Shown here in pieces: positions 8,900 to 17,719 of a stretch of DNA of 64,000 nt. Position 1 is the stretch's first letter. Each line of letters opens with the position of its first letter. The position numbers and the translations under genes were made by a program. The notes beneath the pieces are model-generated. The model was given only the letters and a program-made list of their open reading frames with translations, searched no databases and was not told the origin of the DNA. The stretch is from JANWVO01 sp037446555. Lineage in GTDB: Bacteria; Acidobacteriota; Terriglobia; Bryobacterales; Bryobacteraceae. The stretch spans positions 12,911 through 76,910 of the forward strand of contig JBBIIK010000013.1 in assembly GCA_037446555.1 (NCBI GenBank), given 5' to 3'.

Positions 8900-9904
8900 C
8901 TAGCGGCTCCCCGGACGCCCCGGCGCCCAGGCGGACACGAGACCGAGCCATTCCGCCATGCGCCGGATGCCTTCCTCGAGCGGCGTGCGGGGCGCCCAGC
9001 CGAGCAGGCGGCGCGCCTTGGAAATGTCAGCGAAAGTGATGGGGACGTCGCCCGGCTGCAAGGGCTGGCGGTCGATGAGGGCTTTCCGGCCCAGCACGCG
9101 CTCGAGCGTGGCGATCATGTCCCAGAGCAGAACGGGGCTGGAGTTTCCGAGATTGAAGACCTCGAAGGCGGCGCCGTGGTCCATCGCCGCCAGAATGCCG
9201 GCGACGATGTCGTCGATAAATGTGTAGTCGCGCCCCGTGGATCCGTCGCCGAAGACGGGGATGGGGCTGCCGGCAGCGATGGCTTGAGCGAACTTGCGGA
9301 TGGCGAGATCCGGGCGCTGCCGGGGACCGTACACGGTGAAGAAGCGCAGGCAGGCGATTCGAATTCCGTACAGGTGCGAATAGACGTGGCACAGCGCCTC
9401 GCCGGCGATCTTGGAGGCCGCATACGGGGAGATGGGCGCACGGACAGGATCGTCTTCGGAGAACGGCACGCGGCTGGCAGCTCCGTAAACGGAACTCGAC
9501 GATGCGAAGAGGAAACGCTCGACGCCGCAGCGCCGCGCCGCATCGAGCAGCGCCGCCGTGCCTTCCACGTTGACGCGCTGGTAGAGCGCCGGCTGCTCGA
9601 GCGACGGCCGGACGCCGGCCCGGGCGGCCAGATGGACGACCGTGGGGGGGCGGAAGCGGGCGAAGAGGGACTCCACGAGCGGCGCGTCACAGATGTCGCC
9701 TTCCACGAACTCGAACGCGCCGGTCCGGCGGACCTGCTCCAGGTTGGCGCGTTTCAGCGCGGGGTCGTAGTAATCGTTGAGATCATCCAGGATCAGCAGT
9801 TCCGCGCCTCGGCGCAGCAGCGCTTCGGCCAGATGCGATCCGATGAAGCCGGCGCCTCCGGTGAGGAGGATTCGCAGCGGCAGGGCGGAGGGCGGATGGC
9901 TCAT
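8900..9904 (-). CDS. NAD-dependent nucleotide-sugar epimerase (UDP-glucuronate 4-epimerase-like)
   Basis: 334 residues. Extended short-chain dehydrogenase that probably epimerises a UDP-sugar at C4 for surface-glycan synthesis. It has the Rossmann motif LTGGAGFIGSHLAEALLRRG (residues 13-32), the dinucleotide-binding Asp pair ILDDLNDYYDPALK, the active-site Ser region FASSSSVYG, catalytic YAASK, and the substrate loop GPRQRPDLAIRKFAQAI. The DYYDPALKRANLE segment is typical of UDP-glucuronate/galacturonate epimerases rather than GalE. Its ATG overlaps the stop of the upstream glycosyltransferase (ATGA, 9901-9904), so the two act in one operon, probably exopolysaccharide or LPS-related. Confidence 0.9.
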   Translation of the reverse strand: MSHPPSALPLRILLTGGAGFIGSHLAEALLRRGAELLILDDLNDYYDPALKRANLEQVRRTGAFEFVEGDICDAPLVESLFARFRPPTVVHLAARAGVRPSLEQPALYQRVNVEGTAALLDAARRCGVERFLFASSSSVYGAASRVPFSEDDPVRAPISPYAASKIAGEALCHVYSHLYGIRIACLRFFTVYGPRQRPDLAIRKFAQAIAAGSPIPVFGDGSTGRDYTFIDDIVAGILAAMDHGAAFEVFNLGNSSPVLLWDMIATLERVLGRKALIDRQPLQPGDVPITFADISKARRLLGWAPRTPLEEGIRRMAEWLGLVSAWAPGRPGSR

Positions 9905-11148
9905 AATGGTCCGGGTGCGACAGGGGTCGTCAGAATCGTTTCAAACAAATCGTACACTTCTTGTGCGACGTGGTCCCAGCTCCGGGCGGCGGCGCGGCGG
10001 GTGATGGCGTCCCGGTCGAAGCGGCGCCGCAGGGCGCGGATCAGGCCGTCGAGCAGGGCGCTGTTGTCGTCGGGAGGAACCACGATGCCGTTGTCCTCGC
10101 CGCCGATGATGTCCTCGACGGCGCCGACGCGCGTAGCAACGGCGGGTGCTCCGCAGGCCAGGGCCTCGTGCACCACGTTGGGCCAGCCTTCGCGGGACGA
10201 AGCGAGGCAGAACAGGTCGCAGGCGGACATGTAGTCGGCCAGCGTCTCGGGAGGCACAGGGGGCACCAGATGCACGAACGGCTCCAGGCGCTGCTCGCGA
10301 ATCACGCGGGCGATCTCCCCGCGTGCGTCGCCCTCCCGGCCCGGCCCGCCTACGATCCACAGGTCTGCGGGGAAGCCGGCCTCGTGGAGGGCTGGAAGCA
10401 GGGCGGCCAGCCGGTGGTGGCCCTTGCGGGGAATGAGGTATCCGGCCGAGAGCAGATGGACGCGGTCCGGCACCATGCCCAGGCGAATCCGCGCCTCTTG
10501 ACGGGGCCGGGGGAAGAAGGTGGCCGAATCGACGCCGTTGCCGATGACCCGGCAGCGTTCCGGCGGCGCGCCAAGCGAGACGGCAAAATCGCGCAGGGTG
10601 CCAGAGACGGCGATGACCGCCTCGGCCTGCCGGAACGAGCGCGCCATCTGCGCCCGTCTGGACGGAGAAGCGGCCAGGGTGGGCTCGTTGCCTCGCAAAG
10701 TGACGGTGAACGGCTTGCCGAGCCGGGCGGCGAGGATGCCTGCCGCCGCACCTTCCGGGTAGCCGAAGTGGGCGTCGAGCAGATCGAAAGGAAACTCACG
10801 GGCGAGGTTTTGCAAGAAAGGAAGGAGCCTTGCAGCCAGCAGGCGGGCGTGGAGGAAGCCGAGTCCCGGAGGGTAAAGCCATCGCGGGTGATGAACAAGC
10901 AGCGAACCGCGCTGAATCCGGCCGGGCGGACCGTTTCGCAGGAAGCGCAGCCGCCACCCGTGCACCTCCAGAAGGGGCGCCGGCGCCACCACGCGCACTT
11001 CGGCCAGCTTGCCAAGCGCCTGAAGGCGGCGTTCAACGAACACGCCGAAGGCCGGCTCGCCGGGGCGCGGAAACACGGTCGAGAGGCTGAGAATTCTGCG
11101 TTGGCTCACAAGCAGGCCATGGCGGCCACAAGGCTGCGCTGCCTCCAT
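9901..11148 (-). CDS. Glycosyltransferase family 4
   Basis: About 415 residues, cytoplasmic or membrane-associated, retaining GT-B glycosyltransferase transferring a sugar from a nucleotide donor to a glycan or lipid acceptor. It shows an N-terminal acceptor domain (STVFPRPGEPAFGVFVERRL), DAHFGYPEGAAAGILAARLG, the inter-domain VIGNGVDSATFFPRP, SAGYLIPRKGHHRLAALLPA, and the donor-site E-x7-E in SSREGWPNVVHEALACG. The start is uncertain: ATG 11148 is the only ATG, but a TACGAT hexamer overlaps it, and GTG 11109 (SQRRILSLSTVFP follows) gives the family-like N-terminus. Co-transcribed with the epimerase. Confidence 0.9.
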   Translation of the reverse strand: MEAAQPCGRHGLLVSQRRILSLSTVFPRPGEPAFGVFVERRLQALGKLAEVRVVAPAPLLEVHGWRLRFLRNGPPGRIQRGSLLVHHPRWLYPPGLGFLHARLLAARLLPFLQNLAREFPFDLLDAHFGYPEGAAAGILAARLGKPFTVTLRGNEPTLAASPSRRAQMARSFRQAEAVIAVSGTLRDFAVSLGAPPERCRVIGNGVDSATFFPRPRQEARIRLGMVPDRVHLLSAGYLIPRKGHHRLAALLPALHEAGFPADLWIVGGPGREGDARGEIARVIREQRLEPFVHLVPPVPPETLADYMSACDLFCLASSREGWPNVVHEALACGAPAVATRVGAVEDIIGGEDNGIVVPPDDNSALLDGLIRALRRRFDRDAITRRAAARSWDHVAQEVYDLFETILTTPVAPGPL

Positions 11149-11178
11149 CGTACAATTCCGGGCCGCCGCTCCATCATG

Positions 11179-11184
11179 TATGCT
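11179..11184 (+). promoter_or_regulatory. Candidate -10 (TATGCT) for the Gfo/Idh gene
   Basis: TATGCT lies 41 nt before the ATG at 11226 in the divergent intergenic region. Here a normal leader with an AGAGGAA Shine-Dalgarno precedes the start, unlike the leaderless cases elsewhere. Confidence 0.35.
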
Positions 11185-11225
11185 GAGGGTTCGGACCACA
11201 CCATCCGGGACAAGAGGAATCCACC

Positions 11226-12497
11226 ATGAGCCAGGAACTCTCACGACGCAGCTTTGCCAGAAAGGCCGCGGTGCTCGCCGCGCCGGCGGTCCTGCCCGCT
11301 CTCGGCGCCGAAGACCAGATCCGCATGGGCGTGATCGGCACCGGCGGCCGCGGGCGGTATCTGATCGAACGCAGCTTCGAGGGCAGCAAGGGGCGCTTCA
11401 GCGTGGAGGCGGTCTGCGACACCTATACGGGCAACCTGGCCAAGGGCAAGGACGTCGTCGCCACGCGCAGCGGCAAGACGCCGCGGGGCTATGTGGACTA
11501 CCGCGAGCTGCTCGCCGAAAAGGACATCGACGCCGTCATCATCGCCACGCCGGAACACCTCCACCACCGCATGCTGCTGGACGCGCTCGCCGCCGGCAAG
11601 CACGTCTATGTGGAGAAGCCGCTGGCGCACACGATTGAGGAGTGCCAGGAGATCATGAAGGCGGTGGCGAAGAGCAAAAGCGTGGTGCAGGTGGGCACGC
11701 AGAACCGCTCCAACAGCCTTTACCAGATGGCGAAGACGATGATCGCGCAGGGGCTGATCGGCGACTGCCACTACGTGCGCGCTTTCTGGTACCGCAACGC
11801 CCTGCCCAACGGCGCGGCGGCTTGGCGCTATTCGGTGCCGGAGGACGCGACGCCGCAAAACACGGACTGGAAGCGGTTCCTCGGCCCGGCGCCGACCCGC
11901 GACTTCAGCAAGCCGCGCTACTTCCAGTGGCGCCTGTACTGGGATTACTCGAGCGGCATCGCCACGGACCTGATGGTGCACCAGACCGACATCACGGCGT
12001 TCGTCATGGGCAAGGGAATCCCCGACAGCGTTGTGGCCACCGGCGGCGTCTACCGCTGGACGGAAAACGACGACCGCGACGTGCCCGACACCTGGAGCGT
12101 GCTGATGGACTACACGCAGCAGCGCTTCCACATCAACTACTCCTGCTATCTGGGCAACGCGCGCTTCGGCTACGGCGAGCAATTCCTGGGCAACGAGGGC
12201 ATGATCGAGGTCATCAGCCGGCAGACGCTGAATTTCTATCCGGAGTCCTACCCCGGCGTGCCGGACAAGGTGAAGGCGCGCAAGGAACTCTCCATCACCA
12301 TCCCCAACAATGACCACCTCGCCGTGGAGGCGCACATCCGCAACTGGTTCAACTCGATCCGTGGCATCGAAAAGCCGGTGGCGCCGCCGCAGGCAGGCTA
12401 CGAAGCGGCCATTCCAGGCTTTATGAGCGTGTTGAGCTACCGCGAAGGCAAGAAGGTTCTGTGGGACCACAAGGCGGACCGCTACCGCTTCGCCTGA
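11226..12497 (+). CDS. Tat-exported Gfo/Idh/MocA family oxidoreductase
   Basis: 423 residues. NAD(P)-dependent sugar or cyclitol dehydrogenase/hydrolase family member exported through the Tat pathway. The N-terminus has a twin-arginine motif SRRSFARKAA followed by a hydrophobic h-region and ALGA cleavage region. The Rossmann motif MGVIGTGGRGRYL (about residues 36-48) and the cofactor/active-site motif EKPLAHTIEECQEIM (about 137) are clear; the C-terminal alpha/beta domain contains HQTDITAFVMG. The Shine-Dalgarno AGAGGAA lies 7 nt before the ATG. Exported members with folded cofactor are common in Acidobacteria and Planctomycetes, where some act on keto-disaccharides; the DUF1080 protein at 47.4 kb belongs to the family often paired with them. 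Confidence 0.9.
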   Translation: MSQELSRRSFARKAAVLAAPAVLPALGAEDQIRMGVIGTGGRGRYLIERSFEGSKGRFSVEAVCDTYTGNLAKGKDVVATRSGKTPRGYVDYRELLAEKDIDAVIIATPEHLHHRMLLDALAAGKHVYVEKPLAHTIEECQEIMKAVAKSKSVVQVGTQNRSNSLYQMAKTMIAQGLIGDCHYVRAFWYRNALPNGAAAWRYSVPEDATPQNTDWKRFLGPAPTRDFSKPRYFQWRLYWDYSSGIATDLMVHQTDITAFVMGKGIPDSVVATGGVYRWTENDDRDVPDTWSVLMDYTQQRFHINYSCYLGNARFGYGEQFLGNEGMIEVISRQTLNFYPESYPGVPDKVKARKELSITIPNNDHLAVEAHIRNWFNSIRGIEKPVAPPQAGYEAAIPGFMSVLSYREGKKVLWDHKADRYRFA

Positions 12498-12588
12498 GTC
12501 CGTCGCTGCGATGGCTTGCGAGGGCGCGGCTGGTGCCGCGCTCTTCGCGTCTCCGGCCCTCCCGCTACACTACAGACAGAAGCCCGCG

Positions 12589-13068
12589 ATGGGATTGTTC
12601 TGCACACGGCCCGAGTTGCTGGAGGTTCGCCGACAGTGGCGCCGCGAGGGGCTCACGGTGGTGTTCACCAACGGCTGCTATGATCTGCTGCATCCGGGGC
12701 ATGCGCGCACGCTGGAGCGCGCCCGCGCGCTCGGCAACAGGCTGGTGCTGGCCCTCAACAGCGACGAGAGCGTCCGGCGCATGAAGGGAGCGGCGCGCCC
12801 CATTGTGCCGGAGCAGGAGAGGGCGGCTCTGGCGTGCGCGCTGGAGGCTGTGGACGCAGTCACGCTGTTCGGCGAGGACACGCCGCGGGAGTTGATCGCC
12901 GAGCTGTTGCCCGACGTGCTGGTGAAAGGCAGCGACTGGAGCCACTTTGTCGCCGGGCGGGAAGAGGTGGAGGCGGCGGGGGGGCGCGTGGTGCTGCTGC
13001 CGCTGGAGCCTGGCTACTCGACCACGGCCACAGTGGAACAGATGCTGGCCCGCCGGAGAGGGTCATGA
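12589..13068 (+). CDS. rfaE2: RfaE2-type heptose/glycero-manno cytidylyl- or adenylyltransferase
   Basis: 159 residues, stand-alone nucleotidyltransferase like the C-terminal half of HldE, which adenylylates D-glycero-beta-D-manno-heptose 1-phosphate for the ADP-heptose of LPS inner core. It has VVFTNGCYDLLHPGHARTLERA with the HxGH nucleotide-binding motif (near residue 39), NSDESVRRMKG, and the C-terminal TTATVEQMLARRR. ATG 12589 is chosen because the family begins at this point; a TACACT hexamer lies 17 nt upstream. Its TGA overlaps the mfd ATG. The matching kinase half (PfkB type) and a GmhA-like isomerase lie separately at 23.3 and 25.2 kb. Confidence 0.88.
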   Translation: MGLFCTRPELLEVRRQWRREGLTVVFTNGCYDLLHPGHARTLERARALGNRLVLALNSDESVRRMKGAARPIVPEQERAALACALEAVDAVTLFGEDTPRELIAELLPDVLVKGSDWSHFVAGREEVEAAGGRVVLLPLEPGYSTTATVEQMLARRRGS

Positions 13069-16000
13069 CGCACCCCGCGGTGCGCGATCTGTTCGAATCG
13101 CTGACAAGGTCGCAGGAGTTCCAGAAACTGTTGCGCGTGCTTGCCGCGCAGGGGGCCGGACGCTTGTGCCTCAGCGGGCTCACCCAACCGGCCAAGGCGC
13201 TGTACACGGCGCTTGTCTGGCACGCGCTGGAGCAGCCGCTGCTGGTGATCACCGAGTCGCAGCGCACGGCCGAAACCTGGCAGGAGGCGCTAGAGACGTT
13301 CCTCGGGATTCTGCACCGCGGCGCGGCTGCGCCCCGGCCGTTGCTGGTTCCGGGCTGGGACGTGCTGCCCGGACAGGGGCTTTCCCCGCACAACGAAATC
13401 AAGGAGCAGCGCGCCGCCGGGCTTTGCCGGCTGGCCGGCGGCCGCGCCTCCATCGTGCTGGCTCCCGTGGAGAGCGTGCTGCAGCGTCTGCGGCGTCCGC
13501 AGGACTACTTGAATCTCGCCGTCACGCTTTGCAAGGGTGATGAGGCGCCGATGGAAGACCTGGCGGCGCACCTGGCCTCGATCGGCTATCAGCGGCGGGA
13601 GCCGGTGGAAATGGAGGGCGAGTTCTCCATCCGCGGCGGCATCTTCGACGTGTTCCCCGCGGAGTCTGCGCGGCCGGTGCGAATTGAATTCTTCGGCGAC
13701 ACCATCGAGAGCCTGCGCCGGTTCGATCCCGAAACGCAGCGCTCGGTGCTCGCCATCGAGGAAGTGACGATCCTGCCGCTGGAGGAGGCGCCGCGGCCGG
13801 CCGCCGCGCAGGGCGAGGCTGCCGGGATGGCTGAAAGCGCCGAGTCCTTGCCGGGCTGGGAGTTCGCCGAACTGGCTGCGCAGAGGCCGGAGACAACGCT
13901 GGAGGAGTTTGTGCCGGGCGCGCTGGTGATGCTCGACGAGCCGGAAGCGCTGCGCGAGGCCGCCGAACGGCTCTGGAAGAAGCTGGACGCGCTGGCCCCG
14001 CAATCGCCTGCGGCGCCCGATCTGCTCTATTTCCACTGGGGCGAACTGGCCGCGCGGCGCCAGGGAAGGCGCGAGGCGGAGCTGCGGGAGCTGCTGCTTG
14101 AGCACGAGCTGCCTGCGGAAGCGGTGGCGGTGGAGATCCGCACCCAACCGGGCACGGCGTTCCGCAACCATCTGCGGGCGGCCATCGAGGAAGCGCACGA
14201 CCTCACGGGGCAAGGCTGGAAGGTGATTTTCTTCGCGCCGACCGCGGGCGACGTGGAGCGGCTGGCGGACGTGTTCAGCGAATACTCGCTGCCGTTCCAG
14301 CTCGGGCTGGAAGACACGGGCGGCGTCTCGCCCTACTTGGCCGAGCGCGCATTCATGGCGGTGGAGAGCGCCGGGGTGTATCTGCTGAAGGGGCGGCTCG
14401 AGCGAGGCACGCGGCTGCCAGGCGAGCGGCTGGCGCTGATCGGCAGCCGGGACCTGTTTGAGGCCGCCTACGACGCGCAGCCGGCGCGTGCGCGCTCGCA
14501 CGCGGCTCTGTTCACGCCGGAGACGCTGGACCTCAAGCCGGGCGATTACGTCGTGCACGCTCAGCACGGCATCGGGCGGTTCACCGGGCTGAAGCAGATT
14601 GTGACGTCGGGCGTGGCCGAAGACTTCATGATGGTGGAGTATTCGGGCGGCGACCGGCTGTATGTGCCGCTGACGCGGCTGGACCTGATCCAGAAATACC
14701 GCGGCGCGGGCGAAGCGGCCCCTTCTCTCGACAAGCTGGGCGGGGTGACCTGGGCGCGCACGAAATCGCGCGTCAAGGCGAAGATGCGCGAGATGGCCGA
14801 GGAGCTGCTGAAGCTCTATGCCGAGCGCAAGATGGCCGAGGGCTTCGCCTTCTCGACCGACTCGGCCTGGCAGCGAGAATTCGAGGACGCCTTCGAATTC
14901 ATTCCGACGCGCGACCAGTTGCAAGCGGCGGCGGAGATCAAGCGCGACATGGAATCGCCGCATCCCATGGACCGCCTGCTGTGCGGCGACGTGGGCTTCG
15001 GCAAGACCGAGGTGGCCATGCGCGCGGCGTTCAAGGCGCTGGGCGACGGCAAGCAGGTGGCGGTGCTGGCGCCGACGACGGTGCTGGCGTTGCAGCATTA
15101 CGAGACGTTCCGCAAGCGGTTCGCTCCGTTCCCGGTGCGCGTGGAGATGCTGAGCCGGTTCCGCACGGCGCGCGAAATCCGGGCCGTGCTCGAGGACCTT
15201 GCGGCGGGCAAGGTGGACATCGTGGTGGGCACGCACAGGCTGCTGTCGAAGGACGTGGTCTTCGCCGACCTGGGCCTGCTCGTGGTCGACGAGGAGCAGC
15301 GCTTCGGCGTGCGGCACAAGGAGCGGCTGAAGCAGATCCGCAAGAGCGTGGACGTGCTGACCATGTCGGCCACGCCGATCCCGCGGACGCTGCACATGGC
15401 GCTGCTCGGGCTGCGCGACATGAGCGTGATCGAAACTCCGCCGAAGGACCGCCTGGCGGTGCAGACCGTGGTGGCGCGCTTCCATCCGGACCTGGTGCGC
15501 GCCGCCATCGGGCAGGAGCTCGAGCGCGGCGGGCAGGTCTACTTCATCCACAACCGGATCGATTCGATCTGGTCGCGCGCCGCGATGATCCAGGAGCTGG
15601 TGCCGCAGGCGCGCATCGCCGTCGGCCACGGGCAGATGGACGAGCAGCCGCTGGAGCGCGTGCTGCTGAGCTTCATGCGCCGCGAGTCGGATGTCTTCGT
15701 CTGCACCACCATCGTGGAGAATGGCCTGGACATTCCGCTGGCGAACACGATGATCATCGAGAACGCGCAGAACTACGGCCTCAGCGAGTTGTACCAGTTG
15801 CGGGGCCGGGTGGGACGGTCCAACCGCCGCGCCTACGCCTATCTGTTAGTGCCGGACGACGGCGAGCTGACCGAGGTGGCGCGGAAGCGGCTGGCGGCGC
15901 TGAAGGAGTTCAGCGACCTGGGATCGGGCTTCAAGATTGCGGCGCTGGACCTGGAACTTCGCGGGGCGGGCAACCTCCTCGGCGGCGAACAGCACGGCCA

Positions 16001-16520
16001 CATCGCCAGCGTGGGCTACGAGACCTACGTCAAGCTGCTGGAGGAGACGGCGCGGGAGCTGCGAGGCGAAGCCGTCGTGCCGGAGCTGCACTCGTCGCTG
16101 AACCTGGGGCTCGACATTCGCATTCCGCCCGACTACATCGCCGACGAGCAGCAGCGGCTGCGCGCCTACAAGCGGATCGCCGACGCCGGCGAGCCGGGGA
16201 AGATGACGGCGCTGCTTGAGGAGCTGGCCGACCGCTACGGGCCGGCGCCCGATCCGGTGCGGCTGCTGGCGGGGTATTCGCTGCTGAAATCGCTGGCCGA
16301 GCGATGCGGCATCGAGTCGGTGGACCGGCGCGCGGGCGCCGTTCTGGTGAAGTTCCACCCGGGCGCGCCCATCGAACCGGAGCGGCTGATGGAGCTGGTG
16401 GCCTCCACGCCGGGGACGCAATTCACTCCGGCCGGCGTGCTCCGCATACCGGCGCCGCGAAGCGATGCGGCCGGGCTGCTGGATTTCTTGCGCCGCCTAC
16501 TGGAACAGTTGCGCGGCTGA
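13065..16520 (+). CDS. mfd: Transcription-repair coupling factor Mfd
   Basis: 1151 residues, the usual Mfd length. ATP-dependent DNA translocase that removes RNA polymerase stalled at lesions and recruits UvrA. In order: UvrB-like N-terminal modules (GEFSIRGGIFDVFPAE near 185-200); the RNAP-interaction domain (GDYVVHAQHGIGRFTGLKQI near 495); and the RecG-like helicase with Walker A GDVGFGKTEVAMRAAF (near 642), motif II VVDEEQRFG, motif III MSATPIPRTLHM and motif VI YQLRGRVGRSNRRAYAYLL. A C-terminal TRCF domain follows. The ATG overlaps the TGA of rfaE2, so it may be translationally coupled, an unusual partner for a repair gene. Confidence 0.97.
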   Translation: MTHPAVRDLFESLTRSQEFQKLLRVLAAQGAGRLCLSGLTQPAKALYTALVWHALEQPLLVITESQRTAETWQEALETFLGILHRGAAAPRPLLVPGWDVLPGQGLSPHNEIKEQRAAGLCRLAGGRASIVLAPVESVLQRLRRPQDYLNLAVTLCKGDEAPMEDLAAHLASIGYQRREPVEMEGEFSIRGGIFDVFPAESARPVRIEFFGDTIESLRRFDPETQRSVLAIEEVTILPLEEAPRPAAAQGEAAGMAESAESLPGWEFAELAAQRPETTLEEFVPGALVMLDEPEALREAAERLWKKLDALAPQSPAAPDLLYFHWGELAARRQGRREAELRELLLEHELPAEAVAVEIRTQPGTAFRNHLRAAIEEAHDLTGQGWKVIFFAPTAGDVERLADVFSEYSLPFQLGLEDTGGVSPYLAERAFMAVESAGVYLLKGRLERGTRLPGERLALIGSRDLFEAAYDAQPARARSHAALFTPETLDLKPGDYVVHAQHGIGRFTGLKQIVTSGVAEDFMMVEYSGGDRLYVPLTRLDLIQKYRGAGEAAPSLDKLGGVTWARTKSRVKAKMREMAEELLKLYAERKMAEGFAFSTDSAWQREFEDAFEFIPTRDQLQAAAEIKRDMESPHPMDRLLCGDVGFGKTEVAMRAAFKALGDGKQVAVLAPTTVLALQHYETFRKRFAPFPVRVEMLSRFRTAREIRAVLEDLAAGKVDIVVGTHRLLSKDVVFADLGLLVVDEEQRFGVRHKERLKQIRKSVDVLTMSATPIPRTLHMALLGLRDMSVIETPPKDRLAVQTVVARFHPDLVRAAIGQELERGGQVYFIHNRIDSIWSRAAMIQELVPQARIAVGHGQMDEQPLERVLLSFMRRESDVFVCTTIVENGLDIPLANTMIIENAQNYGLSELYQLRGRVGRSNRRAYAYLLVPDDGELTEVARKRLAALKEFSDLGSGFKIAALDLELRGAGNLLGGEQHGHIASVGYETYVKLLEETARELRGEAVVPELHSSLNLGLDIRIPPDYIADEQQRLRAYKRIADAGEPGKMTALLEELADRYGPAPDPVRLLAGYSLLKSLAERCGIESVDRRAGAVLVKFHPGAPIEPERLMELVASTPGTQFTPAGVLRIPAPRSDAAGLLDFLRRLLEQLRG

Positions 16521-16549
16521 GGCCGGAGCGGGAGCGGCGCGCGGTTTTG

Positions 16550-16555
16550 GATAAT
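16550..16555 (+). promoter_or_regulatory. Candidate -10 (GATAAT) for the SurA-like gene
   Basis: GATAAT ends 6 nt before ATG 16562. The gap is GGAGGC: it looks like a Shine-Dalgarno but is one base from the ATG, and would lie at the very 5' end of, or upstream of, the mRNA. Confidence 0.5.
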
Positions 16556-16561
16556 GGAGGC

Positions 16562-17710
16562 ATGAACGGATTCCGGCTGGGCTTCCTGTGCCTGATCGCC
16601 GCGGCCGGCTTGCCCGCGGGCGAGCCGGCGGCGGTGGAGCAGATCATCGCCAAGGTCAACGGCGACATCATCACGCGGTCCGACTTGAGCCGGGCGCGGC
16701 AGGAGCTGGAAGCGAGTCTGCGGCAGCGCAAGCTGCCTCCGACGCAGATCGCGGAAATCCTGGCGCAGAGCGAAAAGGATCTGTTGCGCGACAAGATCGA
16801 CAACCTGCTGCTGATCCAGCGCGGCAAGGAGCTGAACGTCAACGTCGACAGCGAGGTAACGAAGTACCTGGCGCAGATCCAGTCCGACAACAAGATCGCG
16901 GATCCGGAAAAGTTTCAGGCATGGATCCGCGAGAACACGGGCATGAGCTACGAGGATTTCCGGGCCGAGCTGCGGAACAATTTCCTGAGCCAGCGCGTGA
17001 TCGGCCAGGAGGTCTACAGCAAGGTGAACATCCCGCGCAGGCAGATCGAGGAGTATTACGAGAAGAACAAGGAATCCTTCCAGCGCAAGGAGCGCGTGAT
17101 CCTGCGGGAGATCCTGGTAAGCACGCAGGGCATGGACGAGGCGGGGGCGGCTGCCGCCGAGAAGAAGGCGCGGGACATCGTGGCCCGGGCGCGCAAAGGC
17201 GAACGGTTCACCGAGCTGGTGCGCGAGTTCTCCGAGGGCGCTTCGGCGCGGCAGGGCGGACTGCTGGATCCCTTCGAAAAAGGCATTCTCGCGCCAGAGC
17301 TGGAGCAGCTCGTCTGGGACAAGGAAAAGGGCTACGTCACCGACCCGATCCGCGTGCCGGCGGGCTGGCTGATTCTCAGGGTCGAGGACCACCAGAAGGA
17401 GGGGCTGGCGGAGCTTTCCGAGGTGGAGAGCGAGATCCGCGAGAGGCTGGCGTCGCAGATCATGATGCCGAAGGTGCGCGAGTTCCTGAGCGAACTGCGC
17501 CGAAATTCCTTCATCGAGATCCGGCAACCGTGGGTGGACACCGGGGCGGTGCCGGGACAGAAGACAGACTGGAACGATCCGGCGCTTCTCCGCGCCGAGA
17601 CGGTGACGAAGGAAGAGGTGGCGGCGCAGGCGCGTTTGAAAAGGCTGCTGTACTTCCTCCCGATTCCCGGCACATCGATCACCGACACGAGCAAGTCTTC
17701 CAGCAAATAA
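16562..17710 (+). CDS. SurA-like periplasmic peptidyl-prolyl isomerase
   Basis: 382 residues. Periplasmic chaperone and parvulin-type prolyl isomerase assisting outer-membrane protein folding. It has a signal peptide at residues 1-20 (ending PAGEPA), a SurA_N-type helical chaperone region (VEQIIAKVNGDIITRSDLSR; ESFQRKERVILREIL begins the PPIase region) and a single parvulin domain at about residues 175-285 (KGERFTELVREFSEGASARQGG, then LVWDKEKGYVTDPI). SurA of Proteobacteria has two parvulin domains; one is common outside them. The C-terminal tail is Ser/Thr-rich. The adjacent YhaM-like gene follows after 9 bp, with its own -10-like hexamer formed by the stop codon of this gene. Confidence 0.9.
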   Translation: MNGFRLGFLCLIAAAGLPAGEPAAVEQIIAKVNGDIITRSDLSRARQELEASLRQRKLPPTQIAEILAQSEKDLLRDKIDNLLLIQRGKELNVNVDSEVTKYLAQIQSDNKIADPEKFQAWIRENTGMSYEDFRAELRNNFLSQRVIGQEVYSKVNIPRRQIEEYYEKNKESFQRKERVILREILVSTQGMDEAGAAAAEKKARDIVARARKGERFTELVREFSEGASARQGGLLDPFEKGILAPELEQLVWDKEKGYVTDPIRVPAGWLILRVEDHQKEGLAELSEVESEIRERLASQIMMPKVREFLSELRRNSFIEIRQPWVDTGAVPGQKTDWNDPALLRAETVTKEEVAAQARLKRLLYFLPIPGTSITDTSKSSSK

Positions 17711-17713
17711 AAT
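17708..17713 (+). promoter_or_regulatory. Candidate -10 (TAAAAT) overlapping the surA-like stop codon
   Basis: TAAAAT begins with the TAA stop of the upstream gene and ends 6 nt before ATG 17720. It could give the exonuclease gene its own leaderless transcript in addition to read-through. Confidence 0.4.
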
Positions 17714-17719
17714 CACTTC

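Noticed and set aside
13290..15629. 779-residue minus-strand open frame inside mfd
   Set aside because: Complete antisense of conserved Mfd helicase motifs, no recognisable domain.
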